From positions 298,689-362,688 of the forward strand of contig KL197735.1 of assembly GCA_000697665.1 (NCBI GenBank): a stretch of DNA of 64,000 nt, in the 5' to 3' direction. The position numbers were made by a program, and so were the translations under genes. A model generated the notes under the pieces. That model was not told where the DNA came from. It saw nothing but the letters and a program-made list of their open reading frames with translations, and did no database searches. Of the stretch, positions 21,819 to 35,054 are shown in pieces (the stretch's first letter is position 1; every line of letters starts with the position of its first letter). Source of the stretch: Jaapia argillacea MUCL 33604 (lineage: Eukaryota; Basidiomycota; Agaricomycetes; Jaapiales; Jaapiaceae).

Positions 21819-24800
21819 CTAACCAGGATAAAACCAAAAGGCGACAGCAATGATACCATAAAGACCTACATCATACACCTAAGCCGAAATTGACCCATCC
21901 AAAGAGTGAAAAACTACTCACAAACAAGGATTACGCCTTCCAACCAATTCGATTTCCCATCCTGGACCACAGAACTCATCGTGTGGACTGACAGGCAAAT
22001 GTGAACAAAGACCATGAATGAATCGAGGATACGAGACTCACCAGAAATGTACAACACGACAGATTCAAACGGATCAAAGAGTAGAGCAAGCGGTTTATCC
22101 AAGATCCAACCGAGGATGACCATGAACCTAACAAGCCGGAACGACTGTCAGCAAGATATACCGACATTTCATCGAAACCACTCACGGAATAACGAATAGT
22201 GCAGTTTGCTGCCCATCAAAACATGGTCAATAGGGTTCGTACACATAGAACAAGGCAACTTACAACAGTGGACCCCACAGCGACGCTGATGCTCAGAGAC
22301 AACTGATCTTTAACCGAAACGTTAACAGCCGTAACGCATTCTGAACAAGGGTCGCTTAGCGATCAGGCAACCAACAGATTTCGCTGAAAAATGAAACGCA
22401 CCAGCTATACAGCTAACAGTCGGCAGCAAGATCAAGGCAATCCACGTCTTACTGATACTTTCGATACTATCCATCGAATCAACAAGCTCATCTGCGTTCA
22501 CAGCGACCATCTATAAGGCGGCAAGGTGAAAGACAAAAGCAGGCAAAAAGAATCTTCAGATATTGTCGGAACGATGAAAGCATGTATCACTGACCACGGT
22601 GATGCTCGTCAACAGGACAAGCGTCATGACCCAACTCAAACGAGGTTCCTTCACTGCGTGGCGTTCTGGTTGCTCCGGTTCTGGAGATTCCTCCTGTCGA
22701 AACATACTGTCCCCATCACCAAGCCGAGGACCAGCGGGCTCAAATTGACGCCATTCAGTCCGTTCGATACCCTAGAACGAAGTAAATGCGCGTCAGCAAG
22801 TTCCAAGTGATGAAAGGAAAGTATCTCACCGAACCACTTCCACCATCACATCCATCTTCACCAACATTATCAAATCCCGACGTATAAAAAGCTTGAACCA
22901 ATTTAACAGTAGGATCAAGTTCAGGAGCAGGTACCGCTCCTCTCGATGCAACAGTTCCCGTGTCCTTCTCATCAACCATAGTATTTGCACTGGACCCGCT
23001 ACTATTCCTCTCTTCCAAACGAGTAGTGACGTCAATGGAAGACCCGACCGGGGAGGCGGAGTACGGTTTACGGGAGTGAACTTTCCTGCAATCGTCGCTG
23101 ACGCGGACCTCGGCGTCCGCAGACGATCGAGGAGTTTCGTTTGACGCCAGCCAAGAGGTATCAGTTGACGTGGATTTATGTTTGTTGTGAGGTCCAGGTT
23201 GGGTGAGGGACAGTTTTGACAATGTTCGCATGTTTTGGGGGAAACAAAAATCTCCACGCGCAAAGGATAATGTGGATGGTTTATGACGAGCGGAGCAGGT
23301 TTTCGAGTCTTTGTAGAGATGTTTATGGGAGTATAGTTGGAAGACGAGGTAGGATGCGTAGACTAGGAACATTCCCCATGTCAGTCTTAACATTTGAGGG
23401 AGAACTGAACTCTCCACTCACTGACTAGCAATATGATCGAGACCTACCACACGACCACAAACCTAAGCGTCAAAGATCGACGGATCAGAAAGAAATCGCT
23501 CACCCCATGACTCATCTTGAGCAAATCGACCTTCTGAGTGGCCACCGTATTACTATGGATATCAACCCACGTGAAATGATACGCTGCAGGCAAGAGCAGA
23601 GCGCTGACGCTGATGATGAGGAGCGACGAATGAATATGTGTTGCCGCTACTGGGGTTTAGCTTTTGTAAGAACGGAGTCGGAAGGAAAGTCAACGACGTA
23701 CTCGCGCCAAAGTCTTGCTCGGTGAAGCGGATTCCACCTGCGAAGAAACACATCCCGAGGACAAGCACTGCAAACGGAGTATTAGCAAGGCGGTGATGTG
23801 AATTGGCAACGACATACGCTGCTTGCTCAACATGGAGCCGACCACTGACAACAAATAGTGAGTCGCGCATAACGAAGGGTTTGGGCTCGAAAACGTACAG
23901 GAGGATTGGACCACGCGTAGCTCACACTTTCGCAGAGCGCTTATCTGAGAAGAGGAGGATTTTCTTAGCTCTGGTCGTTACCATTAGAGGTGCAAATGAC
24001 ACTCACAGCAAATACGAGTTCTACTCTGAGAAGGTCGAGAAATGTTATCAGGGGGGTGATGAGATATTGTTGTATCTTGATGACTTACATGTTGCTCTGC
24101 GGTAGAGAAAACGGTCAGTGGTGGGTGTTCGAGGACGGAATCTAGTTACTTACCATACTGGCGTTCAATAAACCCGCCTTTGAGCCACCAATGCGCCTGG
24201 CGAGGTCACTCGTGGCAAGGTCATGAAGCTGTGACACACGATGTAAAGAACTTTCAGCTAAAAATATATATCACGAGACGAACCTTGACGAGAGGGATCA
24301 TAGACAAGATACAAACTGAAAGAGTTGTCAAGTTGGATCATACAGAGGGAAGATGGGAGAACTAACAGATAAACACAATGGCACTTGAGTCGTCCAACGT
24401 GATGTCTAAGACCCACTATGCTGGACATGAGGATAGAATCAGAGCAGCTGATGAAGCTGAACTCACAGAAGCTGGTATTAGGACAAGCAGAATATTAAAC
24501 CCTGGTACAACCACACCAAGTGAGTCAAGCGAAGGTAGAGTGACATCTAAATACGCACAAGAACCGAGGACGATCACCCTCCAGCCGGTGTGCCAGGCCT
24601 TCCTAGCCTCGCCACTGCCAAGGATGCCAGATTGATCTTCAGGGAGCGCATCCCCATCTCTTCTCTTCTCCAAGTCAAAGGGCTTCGAAGGAGGCGTCTT
24701 TCTCCTTGCCCTGGAAGGCCACCTCCACAGGCCGACCCAGAAACCCTCACCAACCTCTTCAACCGAGTCATGCGTCACCAAATTGGAGCTCGAGTTGTAA

Positions 24801-24973
24801 GAGAAGTTCGACAGTCTACTATCGAGTCTCTTCATCTTCAAAGACGTAGGAGGCGAAGAGCTGTTGTCATTGACATTAGGATGGAACTGGACCCGTGTGG
24901 GCGATTGAGACTGTAGTGTATCATTTGATTCTATGGCGGTAAGGGGGTCTATGGTGTTTGAATAGGGCAGCAT
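21819..24973 (-). CDS. Ca2+/H+ exchanger, VCX1/CAX family
   Basis: About 20 exons, all with GT-AG joins in frame, give roughly 685 residues (start 24973, stop 21819-21821). The CAX core is clear: VELVFA, then RKCELRVVQSSLVGSML, LLVLGMCFFAGGIRFTEQDF, LLPAAYHF, YASYLVFQLYSH, VKDQLSLSISVAVGST, ALFVIPFMVILGWILDKP, VVQDGKSNWLEGVIL and the LYGIIAVAFWFYPG end. Family members move Ca2+ into the vacuole against H+. The N-terminal tail and a loop of about 180 residues after the QLYSHKHLYKD helix are long and polar. Two ion-binding repeats are altered: GNAVE-type is SNIVE, and GNAAEH-type is SCIAEC. One exon (24089-24096) is only 8 bp. Transport activity is therefore uncertain, although no frame break is seen. 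Confidence 0.85.
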
Positions 24974-26338
24974 TGCGCTGACTATTACGGGGAACTGTGA
25001 TGAAACTAGGAGATGGAGGGAGGAGAACTAGTGAATGATTTATTTCGGGGATAAAAATGAACATTGTGCTCGCAACAGCGGGTCGGCTGGCGGTCGGCAT
25101 CGTAAAAGGTGAAAAGGTGCATGGAAGGCGTCTTCTTGAAGTTCTTCAAGTTTCGTAGGCATCAGAGAATGTTGGGCGGGAGCTTCTGGCATGTTGCTGC
25201 TTTTGGAAGTTTGATGGACTTATGCGGCCACCCGCCTCATTGCATCGCTGGTGGCCATAACTGCTTTATTTCCATCTGACGCCAAGGTCTGATGGCGTAG
25301 TTGGTTATCGCGTCCGTCTAACAGCATTCAGGGATTCATCCGAGCTGCGTAGTCAGTTCGACTCTGGTAGCAAGCATTTTGGTTATTTTTTAGTCTGTCC
25401 CCTACAATACACTATGGCACCCGTTTCATTGTATGTTCCTACAACAATCTTCCTGTATTCCCTTTATCGCCAGCCGACGACGCTTATTAGTTACAATATA
25501 TGTATTTGATCACAGACGCAGTGTACAACCTTGTACAACGGCGACGTCTTGAAGTTCGAGACTGAGTTAGGTCAGCCTACATACTAATGTTTTGTCCTCC
25601 AGCAGGACCAACGGAATAATTTTCGTCGACGGACGAGCGATACAGCGAGTCGTTGAAGTGTTTGACATCCGAATATTCAGGGGTCTTAGACTTGAAACCA
25701 GCAGGATTCAAGCCACCGATCAACCAGCCCCCACACATTGTCATCCAAGCCAGCCGCAATCACATCAGGACTAGTCGGACGAGTTTGCTGATTTCCTCAA
25801 GCCCTTCATACGCGTCGCTTCTGCAGGGTCTACAGCTTGAACCTTGTCGAACCTCAGCACTTGCTCATTCAATCCGAATCAGTTGCGAACACTTGAATCC
25901 CACGACGGGCGCTTGACCAATGGGCGGTCTAAAATAGTAACCCAATGCCGCCGCTCAGTGAACCATCAAGTTCTCGCTGTGTTCGTTCCTGTACATGCTG
26001 CTTGGCTGTCAACTCTGCCGACACGCATCGACAATAACGACTGGTGCTCGTGGGTCAAAAGGCCTACGAATCAAATGTCCTCTCAAGAAGAGTCCCAGTC
26101 CTCGTCAGAGCAATCCCTGAGTACTCTCTCACTGCCGGCGTTGTATCGGGTGAGCCATTAGCCCTCACAGCTTATTAAACCATCCCGACGACTCATCTGC
26201 TACGATCTAGAACTGTGCCTCGCTTGCAGTAGTTCAATTGAGCAATGTGGATGTTGTATCTGATGATACCGCAAGGTCGGTATCCATATGACACTCAATT
26301 TATTCCCATGCGCTTAGGGGCGCAGATATGCCCGTACT
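24974..26338. other. gap upstream of kinase copy 1
   Basis: It holds the exchanger promoter and, at about 26.07-26.28 kb, exon-like blocks shared with other kinase copies: a stretch reading AIPEY.LTAGVVSG before GTGAGC, and QLSNV.VVSDDTAR before GTCGGT. These may be 5' exons of the kinase gene, but no start codon in that frame was found. Confidence 0.4.
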
Positions 26339-28822
26339 ATGAGGAAGTGGATACACGACCTTGGTGAGACAACCGGCGACGTACATATTCTTCTCCTCAG
26401 TCAACGATTTCGAATGTTCTTACACGAGGTCCTCACCTGCCATTTCGCGACTTACTTCTACTGATGTGGACTCGATAGGTCCTTACTTCTCTCAAAGTTG
26501 ACGAAGACATGACTCGGGACGCCCTGCGTGATGACGAAGTGCAGGTGCTCGAACTGCTCCAGTCGGTGTTGCGATCAGAGTCCTGCAAAACGGAGGTGCT
26601 GTCGTTGGAAAATGAAAATGCGGAGCGGTTTCTCGTTCTCTTACAGGATGTGAGTCGTTTGGTGCGCTTGGAATTCTCCTGCTGAAGGCATTGGTTTTAC
26701 TCCTAGGTCATTGATAGCTTTCCGATTGATAACGATCTTCGCCATGCAGTCCATCGGCTGTCAATCAAGCTGTCGCAAGCCAGCGAAAAGCTCCCCACCT
26801 CCCTGCTCCTCAGAAGCATCGTCACGTCGAGCGACCGTCACGTTGGTGGGGGAGGGTTCGCCGACATCTTCACCGGAGAATACGCGCAACAGGACGTCGC
26901 GCTCAAACGTTTCCGAATATTTCAAAGTCCACGAGACAAAGTTAGGATAAGAAAGGTGAGAAGAGCGAATCATCCATTGGTTCACGTCTCATTGAATAAA
27001 TCATTAGATGTTCTTCCGAGAGGCCCTAATTTGGCACCGGCTTAGGCACCCGCGAGTCCTCCCATTTCTTGGGATAGATGCGGAATCATTTGTGCCACAC
27101 ATCTGTATCGTCTCTCCGTGGATATCGAACGGTGACATCATGAAATATCTGGCGAGAAATGGACTTGGAAGTTTAAACGCCCATCGAGTGGTTGGTGATA
27201 TCCGTTGGCTGTCGAATTTATAAATGACATGTTTTCTAGCTCACGGAGGTTTCGGAGGGTCTCCAATACTTGCACAAGCAAAATGTTGTTCACGGCGATT
27301 TACGAGGCGTAGGTGTTTGTCTCGGCCGGAAATCAATTTTACCAATCAGTTTGTCAGGGAAATATCTTCCTGGACGATTCTTGCCACGTACTCTTGGCAG
27401 ATTTTGGTCTTTCCAACTTTGTTGATGCAACGCGTATTGCAACCACGGTCCATCGTGATGGCAGCACAAGGTGGATGTCTCCCGAGCTTCTCGCCCCCAA
27501 GAAGTTCGGAATGTCTTTTCGGAGAACGTTTGCTAGCGATGTATATGCATTCGGCTGTGTTTGTTTGGAAGTGTGTATCACCAAAGTGACACCCTCTCTT
27601 CCGACCATTCACCTAATTGACTTTTTCCGTACATAGGTGCTGACTGGAGAACATCCCTTCTCGGATATCCCAAGCGACGGGGACTTTTTGATGGCAGTTC
27701 TCACATCTCAGTCGACAGTACAGCCCACCCGACCAGACCTCGGGGAATGTCTTCGGCAGATGGTGTTGGACAAACTTTGGCCACTCATCCTCCGGTGCCT
27801 TGAACAAGATCCCAGAGACCGTCCTTCCTCATTGTGCGACTTTGGCTCCCTCCCTAAGCTCGTGACAGCAGCAGGCGTTGTGACCACAGAGCCGGAGGTC
27901 AACGTCCCAACTGCCACTCATGGAAGCCAGTTCTCTCTCTCGAATGTTCCTGCTCCCTCTGAACAGCTTACCGACACGAACAAACGCTCGGGAGCCACAA
28001 TTACAGATCCCGGAGACTTTTCAGTCGCTCGTACACCGCCGCCACCTTCACTAGCCGAGTTCCATACACCGGAGAGGCAGCGGATTGAGCCCCGTCCTTC
28101 CATGCTGTGCTCTGACCCCTCCCCTGAGGTTGTGGCGGCAGCCGGCGTTGTGACCATTGAGGGGTCGGGGGTCAACATCCCCACTGCCGCTCATGGAAGC
28201 CAATTCTCTCCCTCGAATATTCCTGCTCCTTCCGTGGGGCTGATTAGCACGCCCAAACGCTCAGGCCCCGCGGACGTTTCAGTCCCTCGTGCACCGTCGC
28301 GACGCTCACCCGCCGAGTTTCATACATCGGCCGGGCGTCGGATCGAGCCCCGTCCTTCCACGTTGTGGGACTTTGACTCCCCCCCTGAGATTGCGGCAGC
28401 AGCCGGTGTTGTGACCATTGAGGAGTCGGAGGTCAACACCCCCACTGCCACGGGTGGAAGCAAGTTCTCTCCCTCGAATATTCCTGCTCCTTCTGTACGG
28501 CTGACTGGGGCATTCAAACGCTCGCGAGCCATAATTATAGACCCCGCAGACTTTTCAGTCGCTCGTACACCATCACCACCCTCCAACAGACGCTTATACG
28601 GCATATTGTCAGAACCCATATATTCGGACTCGAAGCGGCGGCGGCTAATCGATCACCAGTGGTTCTGTGATTTCTGCACTGCCTCGTTTGAAAGGAAGGC
28701 TAGTTTTGACGGTGAGTATTGTACCATGTTACTTCTTTTTCTGATCTATAGAACTGAATTGCCCCTGCAACACAGAGCATGTGAAAAAACATGAGTTGGG
28801 GGTGGGGACATCGTCGCCCTGA
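26339..28822 (+). CDS. K1: TKL-like kinase with C2H2 zinc finger
   Basis: The start is the Met shared by all five copies (M..W.HDL). The kinase domain is spread over several exons: GGGGFADIF loop near 26845, VALK near 26895, HGDLRG near 27290, then GNIFLDD, LADFGL near 27400, WMSPEL near 27472 and ASDVYAFGCVCLEV near 27535. The catalytic Lys, Asp, Asn and DFG are all present. It resembles the agaric-expanded tyrosine-kinase-like group. After the kinase comes a Pro/Ser-rich region with three tandem repeats, then KRRRL and a finger CDFCTASF...EHVKKH whose Cys pair and His pair are split by an intron after 28710. A second finger (PECDQ...RRHWRDVH) lies just downstream but out of frame, so the protein ends at 28822 with one finger. 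It faces M1. Confidence 0.75.
27871..28660 (+). repeat. three tandem repeats inside K1
   Basis: Units start at 27871, 28141 and 28402 (periods 270 and 261 bp, both multiples of three). Each begins AGVVT.E, continues with the NVP/NIP-APS motif, and the first two end with the IEPRPS motif. The other kinase copies carry at most one such unit. Confidence 0.8.
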
Positions 28823-29414
28823 ATGCGATCAAATACTGAGTCGGCAGTCTGACAACCGCCGGCACTGGCGCGACGTGCACGGATACAGCGCTATCAAACC
28901 ACCAACTGAGACTTCGTCGTTTTCCCCCATTTTATTAGCATAGGTGGTCTCAATAATCCCTACACTTCATATGCAGAGTCGGACCTAAGCTGGTTTCTGG
29001 ATCCTTCATGTTGTAAGGAATGCACAGCCCCATAGACATTTGTCCCCCAATCTTGATGTGTATGTATCACATTAGTCGTTATTCTGCTTTTATGTATCCC
29101 TCCAGTCTGGTTAAATTATAGTCGTTGACGTCTTTGGGCTCGATGAACTTGAATGTCCTCAGGAGGAAAAGGGAGGTTAGCATTCAACGAGAAGTATCCT
29201 ATCATAGGGATACTTGTCTAACTTTAACATTTCGTCGTGAGATTCCCAGCATGATATGGATGTTTGAGATGATGCGCATGGAATGAAGGTCGCAGTTGCC
29301 TGAATGGCAAATGCATCCATGAAAGGGAGCAAGACAGATCGTGGAGGGAGTTTTGCGATTAGCTCTGGCTACATACAGGCCTCCACGAGAGGAGATGATT
29401 ACATTGGACCAACA
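28823..29414. other. tail-to-tail spacer K1/M1
   Basis: The first part still encodes the out-of-frame second zinc finger (to about 28930). The rest is 3' UTR of both genes; no other gene is seen. Confidence 0.5.
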
Positions 29415-30446
29415 TCAGTCAAGCGAAGTTCGATGCCCACCCCACCTCCTTCTCGCCCATCGTCTACACCATCTCCCAACAGCATAACAAACCCTCACCC
29501 CACCAACTAATATCCAACTCAACGACAGAGCTCCAAACGCACCCGCTGCTACGTTCATCCCCAAGCCCGAGCCCAGGTTACACTCCAACTCCAGTCCGAA
29601 TTGGTTGAAGGCTAGTCCGAGGTAGTCAATGTTCGGAAAGTCGAAAGGGATAGATTTCGCTGGACGAAGGACGAAGAATCCTTGAAAAGATGCCAGGGCC
29701 GAACGAAGGACCGTCAACTAGATGGTTCGACCTAGGGAAGCGGTGGAGGAAAAACCTAGCGAGATGATCGTCCTGAGGAATTCGGGCTTGGGACGCTTAG
29801 CGTGACTCGAAGTCAAGGTTAAGGTCGAAGTCGATTTTATAATGGGAAGGCAGTGGTGGGAGTGCTTTCTCGAATGTTTGATGTACGCTTTGACGAGCAC
29901 ACCAGATGTGATGAGGTCGATGGTGGCACCTCCGATGGCTCCTACCACTCCTCCCGACAAGGGATTCGGAGGTGTGTGCACCAGTCCGGTATCGCGAAAT
30001 GCGATGTATCCGTATAGCGCGTACACTCCACATAGGAATGAAGTGATAGGAAGGAGAAGTGTGAGCGCTCCAGCGTAGAGCCTGAGTTTTTGGAGGAAGT
30101 TCGGTCTGCAATTCTTGCATTTTCTAGGTAGATCGTGAGGTTCGTCGAAGGGGTGGGAAAGAGAGCTCGGGGTAGGAGGGGTTTCGAGAATCCGAATCTG
30201 TGCCTGGATGAGAAAGAGGAGGGAGAGCAGAGGATCCTGGCGAGTTGGACTCGGGGGTGGAGGTTCCATGTTAGGAAGACTTTTTCTATGGGGAGGATGT
30301 GTCGGTTTGGTTGTGCAGTTGGAGTTGCGGGTTGGCGGGAGATGGAGAGGAAGTAGGGGTTGGTGGGGGTTGTTTGGGGATTGGGGAACAGCTTGGGTTT
30401 GGAAGTTGAGGTTTTGGTGGGGGTTGTGTTGATTGTGGTAGGACAT
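29415..30446 (-). pseudogene. M1: proline-rich multi-pass membrane protein with one stop
   Basis: A single uninterrupted frame of about 343 codons runs from ATG 30446 to 29415 except for one TAG at 29715-29717, where copy M2 has TGG (GRTMWLTVLRS). The N-terminus is Pro/Asn/Gln-rich. It is followed by KCKNC, then hydrophobic segments LYAGALTLLLPITSFLCGVYALYGY, GGVVGAIGGATIDLITSGVLV and GAFGALSLSWILVGG (quoted in part). These predict three or four membrane passes. No known family was recognised. It is the most complete member of the M family; because only one codon breaks it, it could be a young null allele. It converges on K1. Confidence 0.6.
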
Positions 30447-31680
30447 GGTGCTGAGTGAGCGAGGGTTTTGCGGAATGGGTGTCAAAACCAGCCAGTCAAA
30501 GTGTTGAGGCCGAGGTACCAAGATAAGACGTCAGAAGGTTGGAGGCCAAAGCGCTCAAAGCTTGACGAGCGAAGTCAACGTCTTCGCTTTATGGTTCCTG
30601 CATGAACCTCGGGCAAAGCTCACGGGTCTCCCGGGTAATTAGATCGTCCCCGTGGAATAGAACAAAACAGGGTCTATTCAGGCGAGGAGAAAACAACGCT
30701 GTGCAAAGCAGCTTGGGGGCCAGTGAAACTGAAGTCCATTGCCATCGATGACCGGTTGGTGGATGTGGACTCTCCATCGGAGCAAGGCGCGCAGGGGCAT
30801 CAGGTGGTTTGGTTGGGGTGCGACGTGTCAAATTACTGTGGGCGAAGAACGGAGGGACTATGACCTAGTCTCTGCGATCCACTCTATTAGGGCACCTGAC
30901 TCTTGACCTTGAAGGAGCCTGGAGATTTGGAACCACGCAGTACGGCGGAGAATTCAGTTCGAAAGCAACGGATAAACGGTGGTGGATGATGCACACGGAT
31001 GTTCGAACGCCTCGGAGGGGTAATTGTATACATGCTCTGGCACGTGACGCGAACACTCTGGTGATTCGAATGAGGATTGAGATCTATTGTATGGCAAATT
31101 GAGATTTGAAATTTGAACGCTGTCCAACTTATCTGGGTCTCCCGGCCAACCTCAGTCTGAGGCCGAATCAGCCTTGACAGAAAACTTGCTTGAAGTTCCA
31201 CGATGCGCGCTCGACTTCTGATACTTGCTGGAGCCAAATGGCGTGTGAGCTAAAGCGCCCGACACTGACGCTGAACCAACAAGTTTGTGCAGTGCTACAC
31301 TGCTTTGAACTCTCAAGCTGTGCACACGCATCGACATAGCGACTTCGAGTGTTCCCAAGTGATAATCCATCGGATTCCAATGTCCTCCCGAGAAAACACC
31401 CAATTCTCGCCAGCGGTTCAAATCTCCCCTGAGCGATACCTGAGCATCATCACATTTCCATCCTTGTATCGGGTGAGCGCATCAGTCCTCACCAACATCT
31501 TGAAACATATGCATCTCCCCTCGCTCATTCCACTGCCACGATCTAGAAATGCTCCTTTCTCGCAGTCGGTCAATTGATGAATGTAGCGGCGCCCGTGGCG
31601 TCTGATGATCGTATAAGGTCGGTCTCCATACGACACTCGACTTATTCCCATGCGCTCAGGGACGCAGATATGTCCGTCTT
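30447..31680. other. gap between cassettes 1 and 2
   Basis: The part to about 30800 is the M-gene upstream block, shared with M2, M3 and M4 (for example TTCGCTTT.ATGGTTCCTGC and GTCCATTGCCATCGATG). From about 31320 it is the K-gene upstream block (CACGCATCGACA). The middle shows no gene. Confidence 0.5.
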
Positions 31681-33603
<1,923 letters not shown>

Positions 33604-34030
33604 CTCCCATTTCGTTTGCAGAGGTGGCATGGACTGTGCAAGTGTCCTTGTTCGACAATCTTCATGTATATGTATCACACAGGTCGTTATTCTGCTTTCG
33701 TGTATCTCTCCGAGAAGTAGTTGAATCATACATGGCGACATTATTAGGCTCGATGAACTTGGATCTCCTCGGGAGGAGGGAAGTTAGCGTCCAACGAGGA
33801 GTTTGCTGTGTCCTAGGGAAACTTGTGAAGGGAGTGTTACATGGGATGTACGGATGTCAAGGTGTATGCTCTGGTCTGACTGTACTCTATAAGAGCATTT
33901 CGTCGGGGCACCCCAGCGCGAACATTTGAGACGACAGACAGGGAGCAAGACAGATCGTGGAGGGAATTTTGCGAATAACACTCTAGGTACATGTCTCAGG
34001 GAGAAGAGATGATTTTGCACCAAACATCAA
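33604..34030. other. tail-to-tail spacer K2/M2
   Basis: Spacer of about 430 bp; sequence around 33620-33790 matches the K1/M1 spacer (GTATGTATCACA, CGATGAACTTG). No gene seen. Confidence 0.5.
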
Positions 34031-35054
34031 TCAAGCGAAGTTCAAATGCCCACCCCACCCCCCCCTCGCCCATCGTCTACACCATCTCCCTACAGTATAA
34101 GAACCCTCACCCCACCAACCAGTATCCAACTCAACGACAGAGCTCCGAATGCTCCCATAGCGACGTTCATCCCCAAACCCCAACCCAAGTTCCAGTCCAA
34201 CTCCGACCAGAGTCCCAATCGGTTGAAGTCTAGTCCGAGGTGGCGGACATTTGGAAAGTCGAATGGGATAAATTTTGCTAGACGAATAACGAGGAACCCC
34301 TGGAAACCTGCCAATGCTGAACGAAGGACCGTTAACCACATGGTTCGACCCAGGGAAGGAGTGGAAGAAAAATCTAGAGGTAGTATCGTCCCAAGGAATT
34401 CGGGCTTGGGACGCACAGCGTGACTCGAAGTGGAGGTTAAGGTCGAAACCAAATTTGTAATGGGAAGGGAGTGGCGGCAATGCTTTCTCGATTGTTTGAT
34501 ATACGATTTGACGAGTACACCAGATGTAACGAGCTCGATGGTGGCACCTCCGATGGCGCCTACCACTCCGCCTAACAAGGGATTCGGGGGTCCGTTCACT
34601 AGTCCGGCATCGTGAAACGCTGTGTATCCGTATAGCGCGTACACTCCACATAGGAAGGAAGTGACGGGTAGGCGAAGTGCGAGCGCTCCGGCGTAGAGCC
34701 CGAGTTTTCGGAGGAAGGTTGGCGCGCATTTCACGCATTTTACATGTGAATCGTGAGGGTTTGTCGAAGGGGTGGGAAGGGAAGCTCGAGGTAGGAGAAG
34801 TTTCGAGACTGCGAGTTTGTACCTGGATGAGAAAGAGGAGGGAGAGCGGAGGATCTTGGCTAGTTGGGCTCCGGGGTGGAGGTTCCATGTTAAGAAGACT
34901 TTTTCTATGAGGAGGATGTGTCGGTTTGGTTGTGAAGCTGGGGTTGCGGGTTGGCGGGAGGCGGGGAAGAAGTAGGTGTTGGTGGGCATTGTCTGGGAAT
35001 TGGGGAACAGCTGGAACTTCGGAGTTGGGACTTTGGTGGGGGTTGTGTTGACAT
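34031..35054 (-). pseudogene. M2: membrane protein copy, frame-broken
   Basis: The open stretch 34989-34090 (299 codons) holds the whole membrane part: KCVKC, GVYALYGYTAFHDAGLV, GGVVGAIGGATIELVTSGVLV, MWLTVLRSALAGFQGFLV and GAFGALSLSWILVGG. The proline-rich start (ATG 35054, MSTQPPPKSQ) is in another frame, and the last segment (VGRWCRRWARGGWGGH) shifts frame as well. Compared with M1, at least two small indels are needed to explain this. A shorter protein starting at 34989 (MPTNTYFF) would still contain all membrane segments. Upstream to about 35640 the sequence matches the M4 flank. Confidence 0.6.

Noticed and set aside
26075-26160. ATG at 26075 as the K1 start (MSSQEE...)
   Set aside because: That frame cannot be spliced in phase to the conserved second block; the frame conserved between copies is a different one, so the shared downstream Met was used.
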